Assembly: GCA_020849615.1 (NCBI GenBank)
Contig: JADLFW010000010.1
Location: 62,001 to 126,000, forward strand
Source: Phycisphaerales bacterium
GTDB lineage: Bacteria > Planctomycetota > Phycisphaerae > Phycisphaerales > UBA1924
Length of the DNA stretch: 64,000 nucleotides
Reading direction: 5' to 3'
Shown here: one piece after another, positions 49,823 to 57,904 of the stretch
Layout of the letters: each line of letters opens with the position of its first letter
Numbering within the stretch: position 1 is the first letter of the stretch
Made by a program: the position numbers and the translations under genes
The notes under the pieces: model-generated
What the model saw: the letters and a program-made list of their open reading frames with translations, nothing else
Databases searched by the model: none
Told to the model about the DNA's origin: nothing

Positions 49823-50791
49823 TCAGCCCGTCAGCTTGACGGCCGCGCCGGGCTTGGCGATCGCGTGCGCGGCCGGGGGTGCATCGGCGATCACCGTCGG
49901 CTTGATCTCAACCTCGCGGGCGATCTCGGCGCCACCGCGGCGGATGCGCTGGGCGTTCTGGATGAAGCCCAGGGCCCGCGCGATGAGCTCGCCGCGGCTC
50001 GAGGCGTTCAGCTTGCGGTGCAGGCTCTTGACGTGGTCGTGCACGGTGTGCTGGCTGCGCTCCAGCTCATCGGCGATCTGCCGGACCGACATGCCCAGGA
50101 TCAGGCGGTCCAGCACCGCCTGCTCCTTGGGGCTCAGCCAGTGGTTGCGCCGCGAGCGGTCGGAGCCGATCGCCTGCAGGGCCCGCCGGCCCAGCGCCGG
50201 CAGGATCGACTGCAGCACCGCGGCGTCCTCGTGGTCGAACGGGGCCGACCGCGCCGGCGTTGCGATATAGACGACCAGGGAGCGGCCCGGCACGGAGTTG
50301 CCCAGGCGCGTCACGCCGACCAGCAGGTCGGAGAACTGCACCGGGTTCCACAGCTTGGCGAGCGGCCCGTGCTGCCACGCGGCCCCGCCCGGCGCTTCAG
50401 AGATGAGCCCGACCACGGTGCCGGTGGCGCCGCGGTCGCCCGGGAACCAGCCGATGGTCGGCAGGAACTCCGCCTGGCAGCGCAGCTCGTTGATGGCGCC
50501 GTCGGGATCGGTGGTGGAATCGCCCACCGCGCGGGCCGCGGGCGATGACTGCGCCACCCCCGCCGCCTCCAGGTCGGTGATCCGCCCGGGCCCCTCGACC
50601 GTGGCGACCAGCACGCACGCGGTCGAGCCCGCACGCAGGTGCGTCAGGCTGCCGGCGGCGAGGTCGCACCAGTCCAGAGTGGCCACCGCCGGAAGGCGGT
50701 CAACCGCCTCCGTCAGCTTCGCAACCGTATTCAACTTGTCCACGGCCACCGTCGCGGCCAAACGACCATTCACGACACGACCCGTATCCAT
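49823..50791 (-). CDS. LuxR-type transcriptional regulator with N-terminal GAF-like region
   Basis: 322 residues. The C-terminal 65-residue LuxR HTH is clear: LSPKEQAVLDRLILGMSVRQ and IADELERSQHTVHDHVKSLH, then RKLNASSRGELIARAL. The first 200 residues have no receiver Asp pattern and look like a GAF/PAS-like sensor (AVLQSILPALGRR closing it). It is a DNA-binding regulator without a partner kinase nearby. The ATG at 50791 has GGGGAG 6 bases upstream, deciding it over an in-frame start at 50848. It is divergent from the FAD enzyme at 51218 and may control it through the dyads between them. Confidence 0.85.
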   Translation of the reverse strand: MDTGRVVNGRLAATVAVDKLNTVAKLTEAVDRLPAVATLDWCDLAAGSLTHLRAGSTACVLVATVEGPGRITDLEAAGVAQSSPAARAVGDSTTDPDGAINELRCQAEFLPTIGWFPGDRGATGTVVGLISEAPGGAAWQHGPLAKLWNPVQFSDLLVGVTRLGNSVPGRSLVVYIATPARSAPFDHEDAAVLQSILPALGRRALQAIGSDRSRRNHWLSPKEQAVLDRLILGMSVRQIADELERSQHTVHDHVKSLHRKLNASSRGELIARALGFIQNAQRIRRGGAEIAREVEIKPTVIADAPPAAHAIAKPGAAVKLTG

Positions 50792-51020
50792 GCAGGCTCC
50801 CCGGCGTAATTGCCCTTCGAGCCCCCCTCCGCCACGTGATGAAGACATCCCCCGGCGATCGAGTCAGAACAACTCTCTCTCGACCGAGACCCGATCGAGG
50901 GATGCATCTTCTCCAGCCTTATCGGCCTGTGCAACTTCACAGGTCAGCCCAGTGGATCTCTTCGACCTGAACGGGGTGTTCGCCCTACGGCCACCCCATG
51001 AATCGGTGCCCGAAGTTGGG

Positions 51021-51071
51021 GGTGTCACCACAAAAAGAGGTGACCTCTCAGTCACGCTGATCGGTATTACC
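51021..51071. promoter_or_regulatory. Cluster of GGT...ACC dyads between the LuxR gene and the FAD enzyme
   Basis: Three inverted repeats with GGT/ACC half-sites: GGTGTCACC (51021-51029), AGAGGTGACCTCT (51036-51048), and GGTATTACC (51063-51071). They sit in the 426-base divergent gap, about 150 bases before the FAD enzyme start. They are candidate operator sites for the divergent LuxR regulator. Confidence 0.4.
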
Positions 51072-51217
51072 AATGAGCATCAGTGTCCCACAAGTATGTG
51101 TTTCGCGCACAATATGCGCATTTCGCGACCTCCGCTGATCTCGCCTACGCTTGCCTCCACGCGCTGATCCGTGCAGCCCGCGCTGCGATCCGAACGAACT
51201 GCGAAGGTCCTGCGGAT

Positions 51218-52951
51218 ATGCCCCAGAAACCCACCGGCTCTTCCAACCACCCCGTCGCAGCCCCATCCCCCCCGGACGCCCCGGACGCCCCGGATGCCCC
51301 GGGCTACCAGGCCTCCCCGAGTTCGGTCCCCGCCTTCCGCCCGGCCGGCGGCCTGGGCCGGGACCAGCGGATGGTGATCATCGGCGCGGGCCCGGCGGGC
51401 CTGGGCGCGGGCTACCGCCTCCGCGAGCTGGGCCACGAGAACTTCCAGCTCTACGAGCGCCACCCCTACGTCGGCGGCCTTTCGCACTCGTTCACCGACG
51501 AGGCCGGCTTCACGTGGGACATCGGCGGCCATGTCATGTTCTCGCACTACACCTACTACGACCAGTGCTTCGACAGGCTCATGGGCGATGCATTCACCCT
51601 CAACGACCGCGAGTGCTGGGTGCGCATGCTCAACCGCTGGGTGCCGTACCCCTTCCAGAACAACATCCGCTACCTCCCCCGCGAGATCGCCTTCGAGTGC
51701 CTCGCCGGGCTCATCAAGGCCCAGACGGGCCGGGGCACGGTCCGCTCCGCCGCCGACGCCGCCAACTTCGGCGAGTTCATCGATGCGGTCTTCGGCGAGG
51801 GGATCGCCAAGCACTTCATGCGGCCGTACAACTTCAAGGTCTGGGCCCACCCGCCCGAGATGATGAACAAGACCTGGATCGGCGAGCGCGTCGCCATCAT
51901 CGACATCGAGCGTGCGCTCAAGAACGTCGTCCTCGAGCAGGATGACTTCGGCTGGGGCCCCAACAACCGCTTCAAGTTCCCCCTCAAGGGCGGCACCGGC
52001 GCGTTCTACCAGCGCTTCGGCGATGTGCTGCACGACCGCATCACGCTCGAGACCACGGTGAAGTCGATTGATGTCGATCGCAAGGTTGTCACCTTCACCG
52101 ATGGGCGCACCGACCGCTACGACGCCCTGCTCTCGACCATGCCCCTCGATGTTCTCTGCCGCGACATCCTGACGGGCCAGGTCCCGCGCGCCATCCGCGA
52201 CACCGCGGCCCGGCTGCGCCACAGCTCGGGGTTCATCGTTGGTATCGGCATCAAGCGCCCCTGCCCCAGCACCAAGAGCTGGATGTACTTCCCGGGCCCG
52301 GAGTGCCCGTTCTACCGCGTGACCTACCTCTCCAACTACTCGCCCTACATGACCCCCGACAAGGACACGCACTATTCGTTCCTGTGCGAAGTCTCGCAGA
52401 GCGAGTTCAAACCCGTGGACCCTGATGCGGTCGTGGAGGATGTCATCCGCGGCCTCGAGAACACGGGCCTGATGGCCCCCGGCGAGCGGGCCGACATCAT
52501 CTCGCGCTGGTGCTACCACGCCGACTACAGCTACCCGACGCCCACCGTGGACCGCGATGAGATCCTCTCCGAGGTCATCCCGTGGCTCGAGGAGCAGGGG
52601 ATCTACTCGCGCGGGCGCTTCGGCATGTGGAAGTACGAGGTCTCCAACACCGACCACTCGCTCATGCAGGGTGTCGAACTCGTCAACCGGCTGCTGCTGG
52701 GCGAGAAGGAGCACACCATCGGGCTGGTCTACAAGATCACCGATGATGGCCGGGCCGCCGCTGAGCACGAACGGGCCGCCGTCGCGGGCTCGGGGGAGAG
52801 GAAGCTCGCGCCCGCCGCGGTGGAACCCAAGCCCGAGCCGGGCGTGCCGTCGCTGGGCGCTGAGCGCGTCGAACACGCGGGCGATATCGACGAGGCGGAG
52901 CTGGCGGAAGAAGAGCTCGGGATCACGAGCCGGAACGAGGCCAAGCACTGA
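51218..52951 (+). CDS. FAD-dependent oxidoreductase (protoporphyrinogen oxidase / UDP-galactopyranose mutase-like)
   Basis: 577 residues. After a Pro/Asp-rich leader (PPDAPDAPDAPGY) a Rossmann FAD site appears as MVIIGAGPAGLGAGYRLREL. Then come RHPYVGGLSHSFTDEAGFTW, DIGGHVMFSHYTYYDQ, WVPYPFQNNIRYLP, and KSIDVDRKVVTFTDG, all typical of the amine-oxidase-like FAD superfamily that includes protoporphyrinogen oxidase and UDP-galactopyranose mutase; WVPYPFQNN favours the latter side. The C-terminal 60 residues are acidic and disordered. The ATG at 51218 fits the family start. The reaction is not known. Confidence 0.78.
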   Translation: MPQKPTGSSNHPVAAPSPPDAPDAPDAPGYQASPSSVPAFRPAGGLGRDQRMVIIGAGPAGLGAGYRLRELGHENFQLYERHPYVGGLSHSFTDEAGFTWDIGGHVMFSHYTYYDQCFDRLMGDAFTLNDRECWVRMLNRWVPYPFQNNIRYLPREIAFECLAGLIKAQTGRGTVRSAADAANFGEFIDAVFGEGIAKHFMRPYNFKVWAHPPEMMNKTWIGERVAIIDIERALKNVVLEQDDFGWGPNNRFKFPLKGGTGAFYQRFGDVLHDRITLETTVKSIDVDRKVVTFTDGRTDRYDALLSTMPLDVLCRDILTGQVPRAIRDTAARLRHSSGFIVGIGIKRPCPSTKSWMYFPGPECPFYRVTYLSNYSPYMTPDKDTHYSFLCEVSQSEFKPVDPDAVVEDVIRGLENTGLMAPGERADIISRWCYHADYSYPTPTVDRDEILSEVIPWLEEQGIYSRGRFGMWKYEVSNTDHSLMQGVELVNRLLLGEKEHTIGLVYKITDDGRAAAEHERAAVAGSGERKLAPAAVEPKPEPGVPSLGAERVEHAGDIDEAELAEEELGITSRNEAKH

Positions 52952-53105
52952 CGTGGTTATCGCCGGGCGGCTGTCGCTGTCTGCCATCAATGGCCCGGCA
53001 GTCGGTGACTTTCGCCTGCTCGCGATCGCTGTTCTGCTGATCGATCCGGCGATTTCGTGGTGAAGACACCGCTCATCGCCGGCGTGGGGAGCAACGCCCG
53101 CTGCG

Positions 53106-53348
53106 CTCTCCGCGGCCTCCGCGTTCGAGTTCCGCGCGCTCCCTTACGGTCGCGGACGTGCGCTTGGGGACAGAGGCCCGCTCGCTCACGCTCGCGGTTC
53201 GGAAGGAGTCGGATGAAGAGGCGGGCGGGACTCCGCCGCCCCGGATTCACCGTATTTGCTTCTCCGAGTTCCTCCGGTCACCTCTGATCCCTCTGAGTCC
53301 GTTTTCTGCCCTCCGCGTCACGCTGTACTCTCCGCGACCTCCGCGTTC
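53106..53348. repeat. Degenerate nonamer-repeat stretch after the FAD enzyme
   Basis: Two direct copies of CTCTCCGCG.CCTCCGCGTTC lie at 53106-53126 and 53328-53348, with looser nonamer-like runs between (CCTCTGATC, CCTCTGAGT at about 53280-53297). They resemble the right arm of the element at 47521-47606. The second copy overlaps the stop codon of the minus-strand lipoprotein gene by one base. The rest of 52952-53347 holds no gene I can support. Confidence 0.55.
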
Positions 53349-53938
53349 TACTCACTCCCGCCCGTCAGCTTCTTCAGCGTCTCCTCCGCATCGCCCGTCA
53401 GCACGGGCCGGGCCCGCAGCCGCATCACCGCCTCCTGCTGCTGGCCCGTCTGGTACAGGATGATCGACGCCAGCGCATCGTGGTCGGTGTAGCGCAGCCA
53501 GTACTGCTCGGTCTGCCACCTCGGCGCGCCGGCGAGCACCAGGTCGCGGGCGCCCTCGATGTCGCCCTTCTGGTAGGCGAAGAGCGCCGACTGGAACGCC
53601 AGGCGTCCGATCCGCGTCCAGAAAATCAGGAACTCCTCTCCCTGCGGGAGCTGCTTGCCCAGGAGCTGCGTCGCATCCAGCACCGCGCCGGCCAGGGCGG
53701 TCGCATCCTGCCCCTTCTCCATCTGATCGGCGGCCATGGCCATGAGCAGGTCGATGGTGTCGCCATCCTTGGCGTAGGCGGCGGCGATCATCGGCCCGGC
53801 TGTGGCGCGGTTGGCCTTGGCGGCGGCGGCGAGGCGCTGCAGGCGCACCTGCTGAGGGTCTCCGCATCCGGGGATCAGGGTGAGGCCGACTAGGCCGAGG
53901 AGGATGAGGATGGCGGGGATCGCCCGTGAGATCCGCAT
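53348..53938 (-). CDS. Lipoprotein of unknown function
   Basis: 196 residues. The signal AIPAILILLGLVGLTLIPGC ends at a lipobox cysteine in IPGC, so the protein should be membrane-anchored. The mature part is helical with LQRLAAAAKANRATAGPMIA, GEEFLIFWTRIGRLAFQSAL and FAYQKGDIEGARDLVLAGAP, the last of which resembles TPR-like helices. The function is unknown. A short inverted-repeat region (AAACCGGG ... CCCGGTTT) lies upstream around 53998-54055. Confidence 0.75.
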   Translation of the reverse strand: MRISRAIPAILILLGLVGLTLIPGCGDPQQVRLQRLAAAAKANRATAGPMIAAAYAKDGDTIDLLMAMAADQMEKGQDATALAGAVLDATQLLGKQLPQGEEFLIFWTRIGRLAFQSALFAYQKGDIEGARDLVLAGAPRWQTEQYWLRYTDHDALASIILYQTGQQQEAVMRLRARPVLTGDAEETLKKLTGGSE

Positions 53939-54272
53939 ACCCCGGGTGTACCAGATTCCACCGGCCTGGCTGCGGCGGGGCTGTCAGCGGCCGAATGGGA
54001 AACCGGGAAAACCGGGGGATCGGGGCCGGGCCCGGCCTCGGGGACCGCCCGGTTTCGGGAAGTTACCGGAGACTAGCGGCCTCCATAAGCCCAGTAACGG
54101 CGGGCGGTTTCAGCCAAACGGCCTTTTCCGACAAAAACGTCCGTATGGGATGGTGGGTCGGCCAAACCTGATGCACACTTCGGGAGAGGACTGTGAGAGG
54201 AGCAGATCGTCGTGGGTGGTGCGTCGCCGCCCGCGAGTTGTCGGTCTGTCCGTGCGAGCCCAAAGAGCTGAC
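53939..54272. other. Divergent intergenic region with inverted repeats
   Basis: Between the lipoprotein (minus) and the unknown protein (plus). AAACCGGG occurs near 54000, a second AAACCGGG about 10 bases later, and CCCGGTTT near 54048-54055, which can pair with either. This may be an operator or a hairpin; no promoter was assigned. Confidence 0.3.
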
Positions 54273-54917
54273 ATGAGTGCCCTGGCCCGTCAATCCGACT
54301 CACCGTTCTCCCTGGCCGACCGGCCGGCGGAGGTTACGCAGCTGATGGATGAGCACCACATCGTGGCCTGCTCAGCCGACCCCCGCAAGCGGGCCCAGTT
54401 CGGGGCCTCGCTGGGGCAGTTCCTGTCCACCATGCGGGACACCGAGGTGGTGGCGCTGCAGGGACGGGCCATCACCGACCTGGAGAGTTTCTGCCAGCAG
54501 CTCGAGCGGGCCCTGCCGGGCCCGGCGCTGGAGCGGCGGATCCACGGCCTCGGCGGGGTGGTGAACCTGATGCGTCACCGCCAGACATTCGGCATGCGGA
54601 CCCCCTCGAAGTTCCGCTTCTACATCTGGCACGATGCCGACACGCTGCTGCGGTCGGACCCCATGCTCTTCGGGCACCTGACCGAGGCGATCGCGGGGGT
54701 GGCGGCCGAGGCCGAATACGTCTGCGATGATGTCCTGATGATCCACCGCGGGCTGTTCATCGGCGGGCCCGACCTCGATCGCTACGCCGATCTTCCCAAC
54801 GGCCAGTGCCGGGCCTGGGTGAACGATGACCAGGGTGAGCCGTTCTGGCAGGTGGTGACCGGGATCGAGCAGCCCTCGTTCCTGAAGTACGACATCGAGA
54901 CGGGAAAGGCCGAGTAG
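54273..54917 (+). CDS. Soluble protein of unknown function
   Basis: 214 residues. No signal or membrane segment. The sequence begins MSALARQSDSPFSLADRPAE and continues with VACSADPRKRAQFGASLGQF, RAITDLESFCQQLERALPGP, FRFYIWHDADTLLRSDPMLF, and EAEYVCDDVLMIHRGLFIGG, then RAWVNDDQGEPFWQVVTGIE. The mix of helices and a beta-rich second half looks like a compact folded protein. I do not recognise the family. The ATG at 54273 has AGAG only 5 bases upstream, so the start is less certain; an in-frame ATG at 54171 is an alternative. An inverted-repeat element follows the stop. Confidence 0.65.
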   Translation: MSALARQSDSPFSLADRPAEVTQLMDEHHIVACSADPRKRAQFGASLGQFLSTMRDTEVVALQGRAITDLESFCQQLERALPGPALERRIHGLGGVVNLMRHRQTFGMRTPSKFRFYIWHDADTLLRSDPMLFGHLTEAIAGVAAEAEYVCDDVLMIHRGLFIGGPDLDRYADLPNGQCRAWVNDDQGEPFWQVVTGIEQPSFLKYDIETGKAE

Positions 54918-54924
54918 ATAGGAA

Positions 54925-55020
54925 GGGGACAGGGAACAGGGAACAGGGACAGGGAACAGAAGGCCCGAGCCCCATCCGAATCCCTCTCCGGCTGTCCGCT
55001 GTTCCCTGCCCGCTGACCCC
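54925..55020. repeat. Inverted-repeat element with heptamer arms upstream of rsmD
   Basis: Left arm 54925-54959 is built of GGGACAG and GGGAACA heptamer-like units. The right arm, 54992-55020, read in reverse complement, matches it: both contain CAGGGAACAG and begin with four G. The arms are about 28 bases with a 32-base loop between. The element begins 8 bases after the stop of the preceding gene and ends 12 bases before the rsmD ATG, so it fills the whole gap, like the element at 47521-47606. Confidence 0.7.
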
Positions 55021-55032
55021 TATTCTTGGGCC

Positions 55033-55845
55033 ATGCGCATCATCGCCGGCGAGTTCCGCTCGCGGCCGCTCGTCACCCCCGCCGACAGCGATGTCACCCG
55101 TCCGATCCCGGACCGGGTGAAGGAATCGTTCTTCGCCATCCTGCGCGGGCACACCGAGGGGGCGACCGTCTTTGACGCCTTTTCCGGCACGGGCGCGATC
55201 GGGCTGGAGGCGATCAGCCGCGGCGCAAAGCGCTGCGTGATGGTCGAGAAGGACAAGCGGATCGCGGGAATCCTGCAGAAGAACATCGACAACCTCGGAG
55301 TGCAGGACCGGGCCGAGCTGGTGATCGGCGATGCGCTGGGCCCGGGCGCGCTGGCGCGGTGCCCCCGCCCCGTCAAGCTGGTGTTCCTCGATCCGCCCTA
55401 CCCGCTCGTGCGCGAGCCGCTGGGCTTCAAGCGGGTGATGGCGCAGCTGGGGCAACTGGTGCAGCGCCTCGAGCCCGAGGGCTACGCGGTGCTGCGGACC
55501 CCGTGGCCCTTCTTCCTCGAGGTCCCCGAAGCCGCCGCGCCGGTCGAGGAGGAGCGCCCGCGGAAAGAGCGCCGGGCCAAGGAAAAGGAGCGGGCCCTGC
55601 GCGATCCGGGGCTCGCCGAGCGCTGGGCCCGGCGGACCGGAAAACCCGTCGGCGCTCCGCCGCCCGGAGCGGCCGATGATGAGGTTGAAGCGGATGCGGA
55701 GACCGGCCAGGAGGTGGAAATCCGCGAGAGCAAGCCGCGGCCCGCAGCGCAGAAGCTCGCAGCTTCGCTCGAAGTTCCCGGAGCCCGCGGCCCGGAGACG
55801 CACACCTACGGCGGGATGGCGATCCACCTGTACATGAAGGCCTAA
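55033..55845 (+). CDS. rsmD: 16S rRNA (guanine(966)-N2)-methyltransferase RsmD
   Basis: 270 residues; methylates guanine 966 in the 16S rRNA of the 30S subunit using SAM. The family pattern is full: MRIIAGEFRSRPLVTPADSD, TRPIPDRVKESFFAIL, VFDAFSGTGAIGLEAISRGA (motif I), and the catalytic LVFLDPPYPL. Usual length is about 180-200; here a charged Pro/Glu/Arg-rich insertion of about 60-70 residues (roughly 175-245, EEERPRKERRAKEKERALRD) comes before the end TYGGMAIHLYMKA. The ATG lies 12 bases after an inverted-repeat element. It overlaps the convergent transporter by 4 bases. Confidence 0.9.
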   Translation: MRIIAGEFRSRPLVTPADSDVTRPIPDRVKESFFAILRGHTEGATVFDAFSGTGAIGLEAISRGAKRCVMVEKDKRIAGILQKNIDNLGVQDRAELVIGDALGPGALARCPRPVKLVFLDPPYPLVREPLGFKRVMAQLGQLVQRLEPEGYAVLRTPWPFFLEVPEAAAPVEEERPRKERRAKEKERALRDPGLAERWARRTGKPVGAPPPGAADDEVEADAETGQEVEIRESKPRPAAQKLAASLEVPGARGPETHTYGGMAIHLYMKA

Positions 55846-57440
55846 CGGGCCGGCAGGAGCGAGGCGAGCAGGCCGAACCGCATGGCGGCGTAGACCACCA
55901 GCGGGACGAGCACGACGCTGAGCAGGTCGAGCACCAGGCCCGCCTTGGCCATCTGGCGCAGGGTGACGCGGCCCGTCGAGAAGGCGAGGGCGTTGGGGGC
56001 GGTGCCCATGGGGAGCATGAACCCGAGGCTGGCGGCGAGGGTGGCGGTGACGATGAGGGCCTCGGGCGGGGCGTTCATCTTCTCGGCCATCGCCGCGGCG
56101 AGCGGGAGCATGGCGGCGACGAGCGCGGTGTTGCTGGTGAGCTCGGTGAGGAAGACGCACAGGGCGGCGAAGGCGAACATGACGGCGAGCACGGGGATGT
56201 GCTCGAGGCCCGCGAACTGGTTGGCGATCGCGCGGTCCAGGCCCGTCGTCTTCACCGCCTCGGCGAGGCTGAGCCCACCGCCGAAGAGGATGAGGATGCC
56301 CCACGGGCAACGCGAGGCCTCGTGCCACGTGAGCACCGGGCGCCGCTGACCGTTGTTGCCCGCCGGCAGCATGAACAGCGCCAGCGCCGCGAGCATGGCG
56401 ATGCCGGCATCGGAGAATCGGGTGGTGAAGAGCAGCCGGGCCCGCCAGGGGTCGGCGGCCTCGAGCCCGCTGACCCAGCGGCCCATCAGAGGCGCGGCGA
56501 TCCAGAGAAACGAGGCGCCGAGAAACACGATGAGTGTCGCCCGCTCGCCCCGGTTCATCGGGCCCAGTTCGCGGAGCTCGCCGCGGATGAGCGTGCGCAC
56601 GCCCGGCATGGGGCCCAGGTTCGCGGGGTAGCAGACCTTCGCGAGCACAACCCAGCAGGCCAGCACGAAGACCATCAGGATCGGGATGCCCAGGCGCAGC
56701 CAGTCGACGAACGTGACGGTGTGGTCGTAGGACTGGCGGATGAAGGCGGCCATCTGGGCGGTGGGGGGTGTGCCGATGAGTGTGCCCACCCCGCCGATCG
56801 AGGCGCCGAACGCCACCGCGAGGATGAGCGAGATCGCGAGGTTGTGGAGGCCGCGGTGATCGGCGGGCGTCAGCACGCCGACGCGGGTCCGCGACAGCTC
56901 GACCGCGACCAGCGAGGCGACGCTGGTGGCGATGGGCAGCATCATCACCGCCGCGGCGGTGTTGGAGACCCACATGCTGATGAACGCGGTGGCGGTGAGC
57001 AGCCCGGCGACGAGACGGGCCGGCGAGGCGCCGACCGCGTTGACCACGACGAGCGCGGCCCGGCGGTGCAGCCCCCAGCGCTCGACCGCCTGGCCCAGCA
57101 ACATGCCGCCGAGGAAGAGGAAAATGATGTCCTGGGCGTACGGGCGGGCCGTCTCGGAGATGCTCGCGATCCCCAGGATGGGAAAGACTGCCAGCGGGAT
57201 GAGCGAGACCGCCTCGAGGGGCAGAGCCTCCGAGAGCCACCAGAGGGCCATGAGCACGGCGACCGCCGCGGTCGCCCGGGCCGCGTGCGAGAGCGCGGCC
57301 GGATCGGTTGAGCCGGGCGGGGCCTCGGGCAGGATGAAGTAGACGACCAGCGCCACCACGGGCGCACCGAAGAGGAAGGCCCGGCGGATGAAGCCGGGCC
57401 CGGGCGCGGAGTCCGTCGATGGCGATGTCGCTTCGCTCAC
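55842..57440 (-). CDS. SLC13/DASS-family anion symporter
   Basis: 532 residues, about eleven to twelve membrane helices. Two Ser-Asn-Thr motifs that bind Na+ and substrate carboxylates are seen in MWVSNTAAAVMMLPIATSV and FLTELTSNTALVAAMLPLAA, the hallmark of the divalent-anion:Na+ symporters. Other family segments are DIIFLFLGGMLLGQAVERWG, GGVGTLIGTPPTA, and GFMLPMGTAPNALAFSTGRV. Substrates of relatives are succinate, citrate or sulfate; dicarboxylate is most likely here, but not proven. It overlaps rsmD by 4 bases, convergently. Confidence 0.92.
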   Translation of the reverse strand: MSEATSPSTDSAPGPGFIRRAFLFGAPVVALVVYFILPEAPPGSTDPAALSHAARATAAVAVLMALWWLSEALPLEAVSLIPLAVFPILGIASISETARPYAQDIIFLFLGGMLLGQAVERWGLHRRAALVVVNAVGASPARLVAGLLTATAFISMWVSNTAAAVMMLPIATSVASLVAVELSRTRVGVLTPADHRGLHNLAISLILAVAFGASIGGVGTLIGTPPTAQMAAFIRQSYDHTVTFVDWLRLGIPILMVFVLACWVVLAKVCYPANLGPMPGVRTLIRGELRELGPMNRGERATLIVFLGASFLWIAAPLMGRWVSGLEAADPWRARLLFTTRFSDAGIAMLAALALFMLPAGNNGQRRPVLTWHEASRCPWGILILFGGGLSLAEAVKTTGLDRAIANQFAGLEHIPVLAVMFAFAALCVFLTELTSNTALVAAMLPLAAAMAEKMNAPPEALIVTATLAASLGFMLPMGTAPNALAFSTGRVTLRQMAKAGLVLDLLSVVLVPLVVYAAMRFGLLASLLPAR

Positions 57441-57501
57441 GCCCGCATCATCGCAGATTCTCCCGAATCGCGGCGAGCCGGCCGGGGGGATGGGGCGGGC
57501 C

Positions 57502-57882
57502 TCACGGCACGCCGGCCTTGGCCCGCCCGTACATCGAGACGACCACGCCCGCCATGATCAGGGCGAACGCGGCCCAGTCGGTGGCCCGGAGCTTCTCCTT
57601 CAGGATGACCATCGAGAAGGTACTGAAGACCACGAGCGTGATGGCTTCCTGGATCACCTTGAGCTGCGGCGCGGTGTACGGGCCGCCGGTCGAGATGTGC
57701 CCGATGCGGTTGGCCGGCACCTGCAGCGCGTACTCCGGCAGCGCGATGAGCCAGGAGATGAAGATCGCCACCGGGATCGACCACGCGTGTTTCTTGAGGT
57801 GGTAGTACCACGCCGTGGTCATGAAGGTGTTGGAGCCGATGAGCAGCAGGACCGGGGTGAGCCATCGTGAAAGGCTGGGCAT
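57502..57882 (-). CDS. DMT-family protein (DUF486)
   Basis: 126 residues with four membrane helices, half the size of a full EamA transporter: VLLLIGSNTFMTTAWYYHLK, IPVAIFISWLIALPEYALQV, IQEAITLVVFSTFSMVILKE and WAAFALIMAGVVVSMYGRAK. These segments are the DUF486 signature (PANRIGH and PQLKVIQEAITL). It probably acts as a dimer; the substrate is unknown. It is the last gene of the Lrp-DUF2917-EamA-DUF486 run on this strand. Confidence 0.9.
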   Translation of the reverse strand: MPSLSRWLTPVLLLIGSNTFMTTAWYYHLKKHAWSIPVAIFISWLIALPEYALQVPANRIGHISTGGPYTAPQLKVIQEAITLVVFSTFSMVILKEKLRATDWAAFALIMAGVVVSMYGRAKAGVP

Positions 57883-57904
57883 GGCGGCAGAATAGGCGGG
57901 CGGC

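Noticed and set aside
52987..53250. A short minus-strand frame in the gap after the FAD enzyme
   Set aside because: Arginine-rich chance translation of repeat-like DNA; no ribosome site and no homologous feature.
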